Positions 15,429-25,000 of a stretch of 27,142 nt of DNA are shown piece after piece (position 1 is the stretch's first letter; each line of letters starts with the position of its first letter). The position numbers and the translations under genes are program-made. The stretch spans positions 21,147 through 48,288 of the forward strand of contig DMCZ01000217.1 in assembly GCA_003446655.1 (NCBI GenBank). Direction: 5' to 3'. The stretch is from Thauera sp. GTDB lineage: Bacteria > Pseudomonadota > Gammaproteobacteria > Burkholderiales > Rhodocyclaceae. The notes below the pieces were generated by a model that was given only the letters and a program-made list of their open reading frames with translations, ran no database searches and was not told where the DNA came from.

Positions 15429-15935
15429 TCAGCGCTCGGCGGACAGTGCGCCATCGATGCGCCCGCCCGCACCCTGCGATGCCGCAGGCTGGATCGGGAA
15501 CAGGCGGTCGTAACCCATGTTGAACAGCAGCGCATAAAGCGTGTAGGTGATCGCCAGACCGATGTCGGCGATCAGGGCTTCGAGCCAGCCCATGCCGGTC
15601 CACCACATGATCACCGGCAGGGTCAGCACGAGCAGGCCGGTCTCGAAGCCGAGCGCGTGCGCGCAGCGCAGGCGGAAGGGCCGGCGGTCGGCGGTGCGCC
15701 CGGTGAGGCGGCCCTCGATCCAGTCGAAGCTGGTGTTGTAGCAGCCGTTCCAGATCGCGGCGATCAGCGCCAATAGCGCGAGCATGCCGAGCGACTCGGT
15801 CAGCGGCACGCCGCTGAGCCAGGCAAAGGGCGGGGTGATCAGCAGCAGTCCGCCGACCTCGAAGAGCGCGATCTGACGAATCCGATCGCCCAGGGAGCGA
15901 AGCTTGGGTGTGGATGACACGCTGGAATCCTGCAA
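15429..15935 (-). CDS. PACE-family multidrug efflux transporter (two BTP domains)
   Basis: This protein of about 168 residues has four predicted membrane helices arranged as two bacterial transmembrane pair domains. The first contains RIRQIALFEVGGLLLITPPF and WNGCYNTSFDWIE; the second contains RCAHALGFETGLLVLTLPVI and LYALLFNMGYDRLFP. These are hallmarks of the AceI-type proteobacterial antimicrobial compound efflux family, which exports cationic biocides such as chlorhexidine and possibly polyamines. The start is probably TTG at 15935, eight bases after GAGGG; GTG at 15920 is the alternative. It is followed by murB after one base. Linkage to a cell-wall gene looks positional rather than functional. 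Confidence 0.87.
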   Translation of the reverse strand: MQDSSVSSTPKLRSLGDRIRQIALFEVGGLLLITPPFAWLSGVPLTESLGMLALLALIAAIWNGCYNTSFDWIEGRLTGRTADRRPFRLRCAHALGFETGLLVLTLPVIMWWTGMGWLEALIADIGLAITYTLYALLFNMGYDRLFPIQPAASQGAGGRIDGALSAER

Positions 15936-16114
15936 GGCACGCGCCCTCGCGGAGGGCGTCGATCAGCACGGGTCGTCCCGTGGAAAACCGACGGTCGCTG
16001 CGTTCTTGCGCATGGCGGGCGGGGTCGTCCCCGCGTCGGATCCGGATTGGCCGTGGAAGGCGCCCTATTTTTAGCAAATCCGCGCATGCACTGGCAAGCC
16101 GGCTGCAGCGGGAT

Positions 16115-16123
16115 TGCTAGTAT
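16115..16123 (+). promoter_or_regulatory. Possible extended -10 promoter of the rhodanese gene
   Basis: TGCTAGTAT matches the TGn-TATAAT extended -10 pattern with one hexamer mismatch, 41 bases before the rhodanese ATG, in a locally AT-richer patch. No good -35 accompanies it. This is motif resemblance only. Confidence 0.3.
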
Positions 16124-16164
16124 AGGCGTCTTCGCCTGCCCCATCCGATCGACAAGGAGCCCAT

Positions 16165-16545
16165 ATGAAAACCGCACTCGACCTCGTCGCCGCCGCCAAG
16201 GCCCATGTGCGCGAAATCGACATCGACGCCGCCGAGGCGGCCATCCGCGATGCGGATGTGCTGATCGACGTCCGCGAGGCCGACGAATTCGCCGCCGGCC
16301 ACATCCCGGGCGCGATCAACATCCCGCGCGGCCTGCTCGAGTTCAAGCTCAGCAGCACGCCCGAGCTGGACTCGCGCGATCTCAGGGTGGTGCTGTACTG
16401 CAAGACGAGCGGTCGCGCCGCCTTGTCGGCAGTCGCGATGCACGAGATGGGCTACGTTCGCGTGCAGTCCATCGCCGGAGGCTTCGATGCCTGGGCGGCC
16501 GCCGGCAAGCCGGTCGGCAAGCCGAGCCTGCCGTCCTTCGGCTGA
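16165..16545 (+). CDS. Single-domain rhodanese-like sulfurtransferase
   Basis: This 126-residue protein has one rhodanese domain. LIDVREADEFAAGHIPGAIN is the conserved CH2A-type motif, and the active-site loop is YCKTSGRAA, with the catalytic cysteine carrying the persulfide. GGFDAWAAAGKPV is the typical domain end. There is no signal peptide, so it should act in the cytoplasm in sulfur transfer or thiosulfate/sulfide handling. The ribosome-binding site AAGGAG lies eight bases before the ATG. It stands alone between the divergent PACE-murB pair and an MFS gene on its own strand, and no partner is indicated by context. Confidence 0.9.
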   Translation: MKTALDLVAAAKAHVREIDIDAAEAAIRDADVLIDVREADEFAAGHIPGAINIPRGLLEFKLSSTPELDSRDLRVVLYCKTSGRAALSAVAMHEMGYVRVQSIAGGFDAWAAAGKPVGKPSLPSFG

Positions 16546-16637
16546 GACCGGCGCTGCACCGGCGAGGCGGTAGCCGCTTCACGCGGCGCCTGCCTTGCGC
16601 AAGCACAATCCATCCCGCCGCGCACCTCGACTAAACT

Positions 16638-16650
16638 ATTTGCCGCAAAT
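16638..16650 (+). promoter_or_regulatory. Palindromic operator-like site before the MFS gene
   Basis: ATTTGC-C-GCAAAT is a perfect 13-base palindrome in a short AT-rich patch 66 bases before the transporter start. A similar core, TTGCGGCAA, occurs before the penicillin-binding protein gene at 25476-25484. The regulator is unknown. Confidence 0.4.
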
Positions 16651-16716
16651 GTTTTCACAGTGTCCTCGACGTGCCGCGCCTGTTGATGGGCGCGGACGAC
16701 ATTCAACGTCCCGCCC

Positions 16717-18153
16717 ATGCTCCCCACCCTCATCCCCATCGGCGCGCTGCTGTCCGGCATCGCCCTGCTGCTGCTCGGCTCCGGCCTCATCAATACGGTC
16801 ATCCCGCTGCGCGGCAGTCTGGAGGGCTTCTCGGCCAACACCCTTGGCCTGATCGGCTCGACCTACTTCCTCGGCTTTTTCCTCGGCACCTTCGTCGCGC
16901 CCCGGCTGATCCGGCGCATGGGCCACATCCGTGCCTTCGCCTTCTTCGGGGCCTCGGTCGCCTGCTGCATCCTGCTGCACGCCATCGTGGTCCATCCCTG
17001 GTTCTGGATGGGCTTGCGCGTGCTCACCGGCGTCGGCCTGGTCGGCTTCTATGCGGTGATCGAGAGCTGGCTCAACGACCGCACGGCGCCCGAGCGCCGC
17101 GGCCAGGTGTTCGCGGTGTACATGGTGGTCAACCTCGCCGCGCTCGCCAGCGCCCAGCAGCTGCTGCGCCTGGACTCGCCCGCGACCTTCACGCTGTTCG
17201 CAATCGCGGCGGTGTTCGTGTGCCTGTCGCTGCTGCCGGTGACGATGACGCGCTTTCCGCAACCGCAGATCGGTAATCAGGCCCGGCTCAAGCTGCGCCT
17301 GATCTGGCGTGCCGCGCCGGCGGCCTTCGTCGGCGCGCTTTCGTCGGGGCTGTCGATGGGGGCGTTCTGGAGCCTGACCCCGGTGTATGGCGAACGCACC
17401 GGCCTGGAGCCCGTCGACATCGGCCTGCTGATGACCGTTGCGATCGTCGGCGGGGCACTGTTGCAATGGCCGATGGGCCGGTTTTCGGACGCCGGCGACC
17501 GCCGCCTCGCGCTCGCGGTGGCCGCCTTCGGCGCCGCGCTCGCGGGGGGCGTCGTCGCTGCGCTGGGCCATCTGCCCTACGTACCGCTGGCCGGCCTCTT
17601 CATCTACGGCGGCATGGCGTTCGCGGTGTACCCGATCGTGGTCGCGCATCTGGTCGATCACCTGCACCAGGACGAGATCCTGTCGGGCAACACCGGCGTG
17701 CTCTTCCTGCACGGCGTCGGCGCCGCCGCGGGGCCTGCCATTGCCGGCGCGCTGATGGGCTGGATCGGGGCGATCGCGCTGCCCCTGCACCTCGGGCTCG
17801 CCTTCCTGCCGCTGGCGCTGTTCGCCCTTACGCTGTCGCGCCGCAGCGAGGACGAGATCGTCGACGAACCCGCACAATTCACCCCCATGATGCGCACCTC
17901 GCCAACGGTGCTGGAGATGGTGTCGCCGGAAGAGCCGGCGGACCAGGATGGCGAAGCCGGACCTGAGGATGCGGACGCGGACGACGGTGCGGAGACACTC
18001 CTGGCCGAAGCGCCGGCGCCCGCCGCAGCCGGAGACCCAGCCACCGACGCAGCGCCTGCCGCACTGCCGCCCACCGACCCCGGCGCCCTGCTCAGACCCC
18101 TGCCATCGTCTGCGCCCACCACAGATACAGCGGAATCCCGAGCAGCAGGTTGA
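16717..18153 (+). CDS. MFS transporter (YcaD-like) with an acidic C-terminal tail
   Basis: This 478-residue protein has about 12 membrane helices over residues 1-385. MFS loop motifs include RLIRRMGHIRAF between helices 2 and 3 and GRFSDAGDRRLAL in the second half. The helix-5 region ESWLNDRTAPERRGQVF is typical of YcaD-type transporters, whose substrates are mostly unknown. After the last helix comes an unusual cytoplasmic tail of about 90 residues rich in alanine, proline, aspartate and glutamate, probably disordered. The 3' end overlaps the convergent SbtA-like gene by 62 bases, and the last 20 or so residues are read from antisense of that gene. The first methionine of a hydrophobic N-terminus is used as start. 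Confidence 0.85.
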   Translation: MLPTLIPIGALLSGIALLLLGSGLINTVIPLRGSLEGFSANTLGLIGSTYFLGFFLGTFVAPRLIRRMGHIRAFAFFGASVACCILLHAIVVHPWFWMGLRVLTGVGLVGFYAVIESWLNDRTAPERRGQVFAVYMVVNLAALASAQQLLRLDSPATFTLFAIAAVFVCLSLLPVTMTRFPQPQIGNQARLKLRLIWRAAPAAFVGALSSGLSMGAFWSLTPVYGERTGLEPVDIGLLMTVAIVGGALLQWPMGRFSDAGDRRLALAVAAFGAALAGGVVAALGHLPYVPLAGLFIYGGMAFAVYPIVVAHLVDHLHQDEILSGNTGVLFLHGVGAAAGPAIAGALMGWIGAIALPLHLGLAFLPLALFALTLSRRSEDEIVDEPAQFTPMMRTSPTVLEMVSPEEPADQDGEAGPEDADADDGAETLLAEAPAPAAAGDPATDAAPAALPPTDPGALLRPLPSSAPTTDTAESRAAG

Positions 18154-19033
18154 AGGGGAAGGTGACCGCGAGCGCCGCCGCTACCCCGAGCGCCGGATTG
18201 GCCTCGGGCACCGCGATCCGCATCGCGGTCGGCGCGGCGATGTAGGACGCGCTGCCGGCGAGCGTCATCATCAGCACCGTGCCGCCGACGCCCAGGCCCA
18301 TCACCTGCGCCACGCCCCAGCCGGCGAGGGCCAGCACCGGCGGCAGGGCGAGCGCACTGGCGACCAGGAAGGCGCCGGCCTTCTTCAGGTCGGGCAGGCG
18401 GTCGGCGGCGATCAGGCCCATCTCGAGCAGGAACAGGCACAGCGCGCCCTTGAACAGATCGACGAACAGCGGCGCCAGCGGCTCCAGGCCCTGCGGCCCG
18501 GCCACCCAGCCGATCAGGATGCCGCCGCCAAGCAGCACGACGCTCTTGTTGGCGAACACCTCATGCACCAGCGCGCCGGCGGTCGAGCTGCCGTCGGCGG
18601 ACTTCACCCCCCAGCGCGCGATCAGCGTGGCGACGATCAGCGCCGGCGCCTCCATCAGCGCGGCGAGCAGGGCGAGGTGGCCCTCGACCTCGATGCCGCG
18701 CCCGGCCAGCACCGCCGCGCCCACCGCGAAGGTGACGATGGAGACCGAGCCGTAGTGCGCCGACAGCGAGGCGGCGTCGGGGCGCGAGAAGCGCAGACGG
18801 AAGAGCGGGAACACCAGCAGCGGGATCAGCGCGCCGAGCCCGATCGCCAGCAGCGCATCGACCCACAGCGTGGCGCTCTCCGAGCGCGCGATCTCCACCC
18901 CGCCCTTGAGGCCGATCGCCAGCAGCAGGTAGATCGACAGCGTCTCGAAGACGGCGGCGGGCAGGCGCAGCCCGGAGCGGGCGAGCGAAGCCACCGCGCC
19001 GAGGGCGAAGAAGAAGGGAACGGCATCGATCAT
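18092..19033 (-). CDS. SbtA-like sodium-dependent bicarbonate transporter family protein
   Basis: This 313-residue membrane protein has about ten helices in two halves and matches the Sbt_1 family (formerly DUF897). Signatures are FETLSIYLLLAIGLKGGVEI near the start, AHYGSVSIVTFAVG in the middle and LAGSASYIAAPTAMRIAVPEA near the end. Cyanobacterial SbtA imports bicarbonate with sodium; proteobacterial members are mostly uncharacterised. The start is ATG 19033 (MIDAVPFFFALG), preceded by AGAGGA. It is divergent from a CbbR-type LysR gene across about 180 bases, the usual arrangement of a regulator and its target. The 3' end overlaps the convergent MFS gene. Bicarbonate as substrate is inferred from the family. 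Confidence 0.85.
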   Translation of the reverse strand: MIDAVPFFFALGAVASLARSGLRLPAAVFETLSIYLLLAIGLKGGVEIARSESATLWVDALLAIGLGALIPLLVFPLFRLRFSRPDAASLSAHYGSVSIVTFAVGAAVLAGRGIEVEGHLALLAALMEAPALIVATLIARWGVKSADGSSTAGALVHEVFANKSVVLLGGGILIGWVAGPQGLEPLAPLFVDLFKGALCLFLLEMGLIAADRLPDLKKAGAFLVASALALPPVLALAGWGVAQVMGLGVGGTVLMMTLAGSASYIAAPTAMRIAVPEANPALGVAAALAVTFPFNLLLGIPLYLWWAQTMAGV

Positions 19034-19179
19034 GTGTTGTTTTCCTCTGTGTGCGGCGCCCGCGCCGGAGCGGGGCCGGGAGAACCCCGCGCCACCGCGG
19101 CGGGCGGATGCAGGGTTCGAGCGCACGAATTTTGCCGCGCTGCACACATGCAGAAAAATGATTTCTTCCTCTCTTTTAA

Positions 19180-19195
19180 ATAGACTTCTTTCTAT
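19180..19195. promoter_or_regulatory. LysR-box-like dyad in the sbtA/LysR divergent region
   Basis: ATAG-N8-CTAT (19180-19195) is a perfect dyad inside a strikingly AT-rich patch (about 19160-19200) in a GC-rich neighbourhood, 21-36 bases before the LysR ATG. It is a plausible autoregulatory site and promoter zone for both divergent genes, although spacing is not the textbook T-N11-A. Confidence 0.45.
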
Positions 19196-19215
19196 ATATA
19201 TCCTCCATTCCGACG

Positions 19216-20145
19216 ATGCGCCTCACCTTCCACCAGCTCCGCCTGCTGCTCGCCGTCTCGCGCCTGGGCAGCGTCACCCGCGCCGCCCAGCGCCTGCACC
19301 TGACCCAGCCCACGCTGTCGGCGCAGCTGCGCCAGCTCGCCGAGCAGGTCGGCCTGCCGCTGTTCGAGCGCGTCGGCCGCAAGCTGCACCTCACCGCCGC
19401 CGGCCATGCGGTGCTCGACACCGCACAGCGCGTAGAGCAGGAGCTCGAGAGCCTGGACGAGACGCTCGCCGAGCTGCGCGGCGACGTCGTCGGCCGCCTG
19501 CAGCTGGCGGTGGTGAGCACCGCCGAGACCTTCATCCCGCGCCTGCTCGGCGACTTCCGCCGCGAGCGGCCGGCGGTCGAGGTGTCGCTGGTGGTGCTCA
19601 ACCGCGACGCGGTGATCCGGCGGCTGGCCGACAACCGCGACGACCTCTACATCATGAGCCGGCCGCCGCAGGCGCCGCCGGTGGTCGCGACGCCCTTCCT
19701 GTCCAACCCGCTCGTGGTGGTGGCCGCGGCCGACCATCCGCTCGCCGGCCAGGAGAGCCTGCCGATCGAGGCCCTCGCCGACGAGGAGTTCGTGCTGCGC
19801 GAACCGGGCTCCGGCACCCGCCAGGCCGCCGAGCAGTTCTTCGCCGCCCACGGCCTCGCCCTGCGCCCGCGCCTGGAGCTCGGCAGCAACGAGGCGGTGA
19901 AGCAGGCGGTGGCGGGCGGCCTGGGGCTGTCGCTGCTGTCGGCGCATGCGCTTGCCCACGCGGTGGACGAGGGCATCGCCGTGCTGCGGGTGGAAGGGAC
20001 GCCGCTGCCGAACCAGTGGCAGGTGGTGTATCCGGCGGGCAAGCGCCTCAGCCCGCTCGCCGGCGCCTTCCTGGCGTTCCTGCGCGAGCGCGCCGCCGAG
20101 CTCGACCGCGCGGCGCAGGCGCGACTGGACGCCGCACGGCGCTGA
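19216..20145 (+). CDS. CbbR-type LysR transcriptional regulator
   Basis: This 309-residue LysR regulator has an N-terminal winged helix-turn-helix (LTFHQLRLLLAVSRLGSVTR, then LHLTQPTLSAQLRQLAEQVG, residues about 3-60). The effector domain includes RLQLAVVSTAETFIPRLLGD, EPGSGTRQAAEQFF and VAGGLGLSLLSAHA. These match the CbbR group, which controls carbon fixation or other C1/CO2-linked genes. It is divergent from the SbtA-like carrier, its most likely target. No strong ribosome-binding site precedes ATG 19216; CCTCC there is the complement of one. An SLC13-type transporter follows on the same strand after 123 bases, possibly under the same control. Confidence 0.88.
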   Translation: MRLTFHQLRLLLAVSRLGSVTRAAQRLHLTQPTLSAQLRQLAEQVGLPLFERVGRKLHLTAAGHAVLDTAQRVEQELESLDETLAELRGDVVGRLQLAVVSTAETFIPRLLGDFRRERPAVEVSLVVLNRDAVIRRLADNRDDLYIMSRPPQAPPVVATPFLSNPLVVVAAADHPLAGQESLPIEALADEEFVLREPGSGTRQAAEQFFAAHGLALRPRLELGSNEAVKQAVAGGLGLSLLSAHALAHAVDEGIAVLRVEGTPLPNQWQVVYPAGKRLSPLAGAFLAFLRERAAELDRAAQARLDAARR

Positions 20146-20268
20146 ACATCGGCACACTCACGCGGCCTCAGCCAATGAACCAGGAGGAATAAGCTCGGCG
20201 CCATTCGGTCTTTGCGATGCATAAGGCGGGCGATAAGCTGCGCCGTCCCTCAATCTCGCCGCCTCGTG

Positions 20269-22068
20269 ATGCCGCTCCCCGAGCTCCACGCCCCGCTCCT
20301 CGTCGGCCTCGTGCTGATCGCCCTGTTCGCCACCTTCGTGCGCGAATGGCTCAAGCCCGACGTCGCGGTGATGGTGGCGGTGGGCGTGCTGCTGGCGACC
20401 GGCATGCTTAGCGCGAAGGAAGTGCTCGGCGTGTTCGGCAACAGCGCACCGATCACCATCGCCTGCCTGTTCATCATCAGCGCCGCGCTGTCGCGCACCG
20501 GCTGCGTGGACCAGCTCGGCGAGTGGCTCGCCGCCGCGGCCGGCGCCGGCGAGCGCCGCCTGCTGCTGGCGCTGATCGCAGCCTGCGTGCTGGTGTCGCC
20601 CTTCATCAACAACACCCCGGTGGTGATGGTGATGATCCCGGCGGTGATCGCGGTGGCGACCCGCCAGGGCCTGGCGCCCTCACGCCTGCTGATCCCGCTC
20701 TCCTACGCCACCATCCTCGGCGGGCTGATCACCATGGTCGGCACCTCGACCAACATCCTGGTCGACGGCGTCGCGCGCGAGCAGGGCCTGGCGCCGTTCT
20801 CGATGTTCGAGATCAGCCTGCCGGCGATCCTGATGGCGCTGGTGGGCAGCGCCTTCATGCTGCTGTTCGCGCCCCGCCTGCTGCCGGTGCGCGAGACCCT
20901 GAGCCAGCAGTTCGGCGCCAGCGAGCGCTGGTTCATGACCGAACTCTTCGTGCCCGAGGGCTCGCACCTCGCCGGCAAGACGCTGCGCGAGGCGCGCCTG
21001 TCGAACGGCATCGTCAAGGTGCTCAACCTGGTGCGCGGCGACAGCGAGATCGCCGACCCGGCACCCGAAACGCGGCTCGAAGTGGGCGACCGCGTCGTGG
21101 TGCACAGCCGCAGCGACGCCATGGTCGCGCTGCGCAGCACCGATGGCATCGGCCTGCAGGCGCCCGCGGGCAACGGCGGCCACGACCTCGAGACCCTGCG
21201 CCGGCGCGACCTGGTGATGGTGGAGGCGATCGTCGGCCAGACCTCGCGCTACATCCTGCGTCCGATCCGCGACCTCGACCTGCTCGCGCGCTACGGCATC
21301 CACCTGGTCGCGGTGCACCGGCGCAACGCCTCGTTCGCGCAGATCGGCGAGGACTTCGAGCTGCAGGCGGGCGACGTGCTGCTGGTGGAAGGCACGCCGG
21401 CGCAGATCCAGCGCTTCTGCGACAACGGCGACCTGTTCGCGCTCACCGAAGGCCGCCACATGACCAGCCGCCGGCACAAGGCGCCGGTCGCGCTCGCCAC
21501 CATCGTCGGCGTGATGCTGCTCGCCGCGCTCGACGTGATGCCGATCGAGGGCCTGGCGCTGATCGGCGCCGCGCTCGTCATCGCCACCGGCTGCGTCACC
21601 CGCGACGAGGCCTACAAGGCGATCGAATGGCCGATCCTGGTGCTGATCTTCGGCATGCTCGCGATCAGCATCGCGATGCGCAATTCCGGCCTCGACCAGA
21701 TGCTCGCCGCCCAGCTCGCCGCACTCGGCGAGGGGATGTCGCCGTGGCTAATGCTGTCGCTGGTGATCCTGATCACCTCGGTGGCCACCGAGGCCCTGAG
21801 CAACAACGCGATCGCGGTGCTGTTCACCCCGGTCGCGATCGGGCTCGCCCAGCAGATGGGGGTGGATCCGCGCCCCTTCGTGGTCGGCGTGATGTTCGCC
21901 GCGAGCTGCAGCTTCGCCACCCCGATCGGCTACCAGACCAACACCCTGGTCTACAGCGCCGGCAACTACCGCTTCGCCGACTTCGCCCGCCTCGGCATCC
22001 CGATGAACATCCTCACCTGGCTGCTGTGCAGCGCGCTGATTCCGCTGTTCTGGCCCTTCCAGCCGTAA
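20269..22068 (+). CDS. SLC13/DASS-type anion transporter with two RCK_C (TrkA-C) domains
   Basis: This 599-residue membrane protein is built as helices (1-200), a cytosolic insert with two RCK_C regulatory domains (about 215-290 and 300-385; LEVGDRVVVHSR and LQAGDVLLVEGT), then more helices. The helix-loop signatures are SPFINNTPVVMVMIP with GTSTNILVDG in the first half, and LSNNAIAVLFTPVAIG with GYQTNTLVYSAG in the second. This layout is found in sulfate, dicarboxylate or other divalent-anion/sodium symporters. ATG 20269 (MPLPELHAPLLVG) begins the first helix. Upstream in-frame codons start only at TTG and look non-family. The substrate is unknown; sulfate is one possibility. Confidence 0.87.
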   Translation: MPLPELHAPLLVGLVLIALFATFVREWLKPDVAVMVAVGVLLATGMLSAKEVLGVFGNSAPITIACLFIISAALSRTGCVDQLGEWLAAAAGAGERRLLLALIAACVLVSPFINNTPVVMVMIPAVIAVATRQGLAPSRLLIPLSYATILGGLITMVGTSTNILVDGVAREQGLAPFSMFEISLPAILMALVGSAFMLLFAPRLLPVRETLSQQFGASERWFMTELFVPEGSHLAGKTLREARLSNGIVKVLNLVRGDSEIADPAPETRLEVGDRVVVHSRSDAMVALRSTDGIGLQAPAGNGGHDLETLRRRDLVMVEAIVGQTSRYILRPIRDLDLLARYGIHLVAVHRRNASFAQIGEDFELQAGDVLLVEGTPAQIQRFCDNGDLFALTEGRHMTSRRHKAPVALATIVGVMLLAALDVMPIEGLALIGAALVIATGCVTRDEAYKAIEWPILVLIFGMLAISIAMRNSGLDQMLAAQLAALGEGMSPWLMLSLVILITSVATEALSNNAIAVLFTPVAIGLAQQMGVDPRPFVVGVMFAASCSFATPIGYQTNTLVYSAGNYRFADFARLGIPMNILTWLLCSALIPLFWPFQP

Positions 22069-22087
22069 GCCGGGCCTGCCTTCCCGC

Positions 22088-25000
22088 TCACTCGGCGGGC
22101 GTGATCCGCGGCGCGGGCACGCCGGCGGGCGGGACGGCTCCCTCGACCACCCCGGTGATCCTGCCCTCGCGCACCCGGCTCGCGGCGCCCTCGCCTTCGC
22201 GGAGCTCGCCTTCGGGAAGCTCGCCCTCGGGGACCAGACCGTCGGGGACTTCGCCTTCCGGGACCTGACCGTCGGCGCCCCCGGTGGGCGCGCCCTCGGG
22301 CACCGCGCGCATGCTGAGCCCGGCCTCCTCGGACTGCCCGTCCGCTTCAGGCGCAGCCTCGGCGTCCTCGACGGCGCCTTCCTCGCCCGCCCCCGCCGCA
22401 GCCGCGCCCGCTGACAGCGGCGGCGGCAGACAGGCGTCTGCGCTCGCCGGCTCCAGGTGCGGGATCAGCAGGGGTCCCATCGACTTCAGGATCTGCACCG
22501 GCAGCCCGGAGGTGAAGCGGTAGCTGGCGGCATCGGGACCGATCACGTAGGCGGTGAGCGTGCCGAAGTGGCGCGGGCCGAGGTAGAACACGAAGGTGGC
22601 GGTGCGGTTCATCGCCAGCCCGGCGCGGCCCTTGACCACGATGCGGTTGTCGCCGGTGCCGGTCTTGCCACCGAGCGCGAGCTCGGTACCGTCGGCGAGC
22701 TTGAACGCGCCCGCCAGCCGGCGCGCGGTGCCGCCCTCGACCACGTCGGAGAGCGCGCCGCGCAGCGCCTGCGCGACCTCGGGCGCCATCACCTGCTCGC
22801 CTTCGGCGGGGCGCACCGCAAAGGCCGTCTCATAGGGTGTGTCCGCGGCAAAACGCACCGTGTCGATGCGCCGCGTCGGCAGGCGGCGGCCGTCGTTGAT
22901 GATGATGCCCATCAGTTCGGCCAGCGCGGCCGGACGGTCGCCCGAGCTGCCGAGCGCGGTGGCGAGCGAAGGCACGAGGTGGCCGAAGGGGTAGCCCAGC
23001 CGCGCCCAGCGGCGGTGGATGTCGAGGAAGGCCTCGACCTCGAGCAGCGTGAAGATGCGCGAATCCTGCGCGCCCTTGGCGCGGGTGCGGAACAGCCAGC
23101 GGTAGACCTCCTGGCGTTCCTTCTCGCTCGCCGCCACCGCGTCGGCCAGGGTGGCCTCCGGGTGCTGCAGGCGGAAGGCCACCAGCCACAGCTCGAGCGG
23201 ATGCACGCGCGCCACGTAGCCGCGGTCGGGCAGGTCGAAGGCGTCCGGGGCATGGCGGGCGTAGAGCTGGCCGATGCGCGCCTCGCTCAGCGCCCCGTCG
23301 CCGAGGCGGCGACCGAGGAAGGCGGCGAGTGCGGCGGGCGGCGCCTCCGGCTCCAGGTAGCGGAACACCGCGGCCAGGCGGTCGGCGCCCGGGCGCAGAC
23401 CATCGAGCAGCATCGAGCGCATCTCCTCTGCGCTGCGGCCCTGGTACTTGCGCCAGAAGCGGCGCAGGAAGGCCTGGCCCTCGCGGTCGGCAAAGCGCGC
23501 CAGATACTCGACGCGGCGCGGATCCTGGTTGTCCTCGAGAAGGCGCGCGGTGCTGCCCGGAACCTGGTACATGGTGTGGCGCACGATCTCGCGCATCAGG
23601 CGCACGAAGGGCAGGTTGATCGAGGCCTGCAGCGCCTCGCGCAGCGTGGGCTCGCGGCCGTTGTCGCTGGCGTTGAAGTTGCCGAAGACGTGGCGCCCGC
23701 CGCCGGTGAAGAAACCCTCGCCCGGATTGGCCGAGAAGCGGCGTTCGAGCGCGGCCTCCAGCATCGCCGGCAGGCTGCGGTCGGCTGCGGTGGCGAGGTG
23801 GTCGATCGCCCAGCGCGTCAGGCGATCCTGGCCGTCGACCTCGACCCGGCGCAGCGCCGGAACGTCGAGCGCGGACAGGCGGCCGTGCAGCTCGGCGACG
23901 AGCTCGAGGTAGGTCGCCAGCACGCGCAGCTTGGCGGTGGAGCCGAGCTCGAGCTTGGAGCCCTCGTTGATGTCGAGCGGCTGGTCGGTGGTGTCGGTCT
24001 GCACGCGCACGCGGTTGCCGCCCTCGGTGCGCTCGACCAGCGTGAAGCTGTAGCGCACCGCGCCGAGCGTGGCCGGGTGCAGCATGCGCTCGCCGATCAG
24101 GCCCTGGCTGCGGGCGAAGGCGGGGTCGCCGAGGCGGCCGAGGTAGTCGCTGACCGCCTGCTGCAGCCCGCCGTGCAGCGTGGTGCTCATGCGCGCGTCG
24201 AGGCGGTCGAGGCCGTACAGCGAGGTGCCGAGCATGCCGGCCAGGCGCGCCCGCACCGCGGTCGTGCCCTTGCCCGGATTGGCCGGCACCACCGCCGGAT
24301 CGGCGGCGAGGTCGCGATAGACCAGCGGCTGGCCGAGCGCGGCATCGCGCAGCGCGGGGCTGATCAGCCCGGCCTCGGCGAGCAGGCGCAGGTGGGCGTC
24401 GGTGCTGCGGGTGAGCTCCTCGCGGCCGCCGGCGAGATACCACGACGGCCGGCGGTGGGCGATCATCAGCGCCACCACCTGGCGCAGGGCCTGGCCCTGG
24501 GCGATGCGCTCGGCGCCCTCGCCCTCGGGCGCGGAGAGCAGCGCATTGACCCGGTCGAAGTCGGCGCCGAACCACACCCACAGGCCGTCGCCGAGGCCAT
24601 TGACCTCGCCATGGCCGGGCGCGGCCGACAGCGGCACGGTGTTCAGGTAGTCGAGCACCAGGCGGCGCCGCACCGGCAGGGTCTGCTCGCCCTCGCGATA
24701 GGCGCGCACCGAGGCCGACACCATCTGGCGCAGCTTCTCGCGCGCATCCAGGGTGATGCCGTCGGGGGAATGGCGGTACTTCTCGATCTGGGTGGCGAGC
24801 GTGCTGCCGCCGGGCGCGTCGAGGTCGGCGTTGACCATGCGCCCGAGCTGGCCGAGCGCCGCGCGCGCGAAGCGCACCCAGTCCACCGCCGGGTTCAGCG
24901 TCGGCCGCGATTCGTCGAGCAGGTCGCGGTTCTCGATGAACAGCAGCGCCTGGGCGACGATCGCCGGCACGTCCTCGAACCGCTCGTAGCCGCGCCAGGG

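Noticed and set aside
13478..15523. Plus-strand open frame of about 681 codons spanning the dehydrogenase and murB
   Set aside because: It is a shadow: both overlapped genes show full catalytic motifs in other frames.
22191..22280. Tandem repeat considered as a CRISPR-like or intergenic repeat array
   Set aside because: The 15-base units are in frame and encode a VPEGE-type peptide repeat in the penicillin-binding protein tail. There are no spacers.
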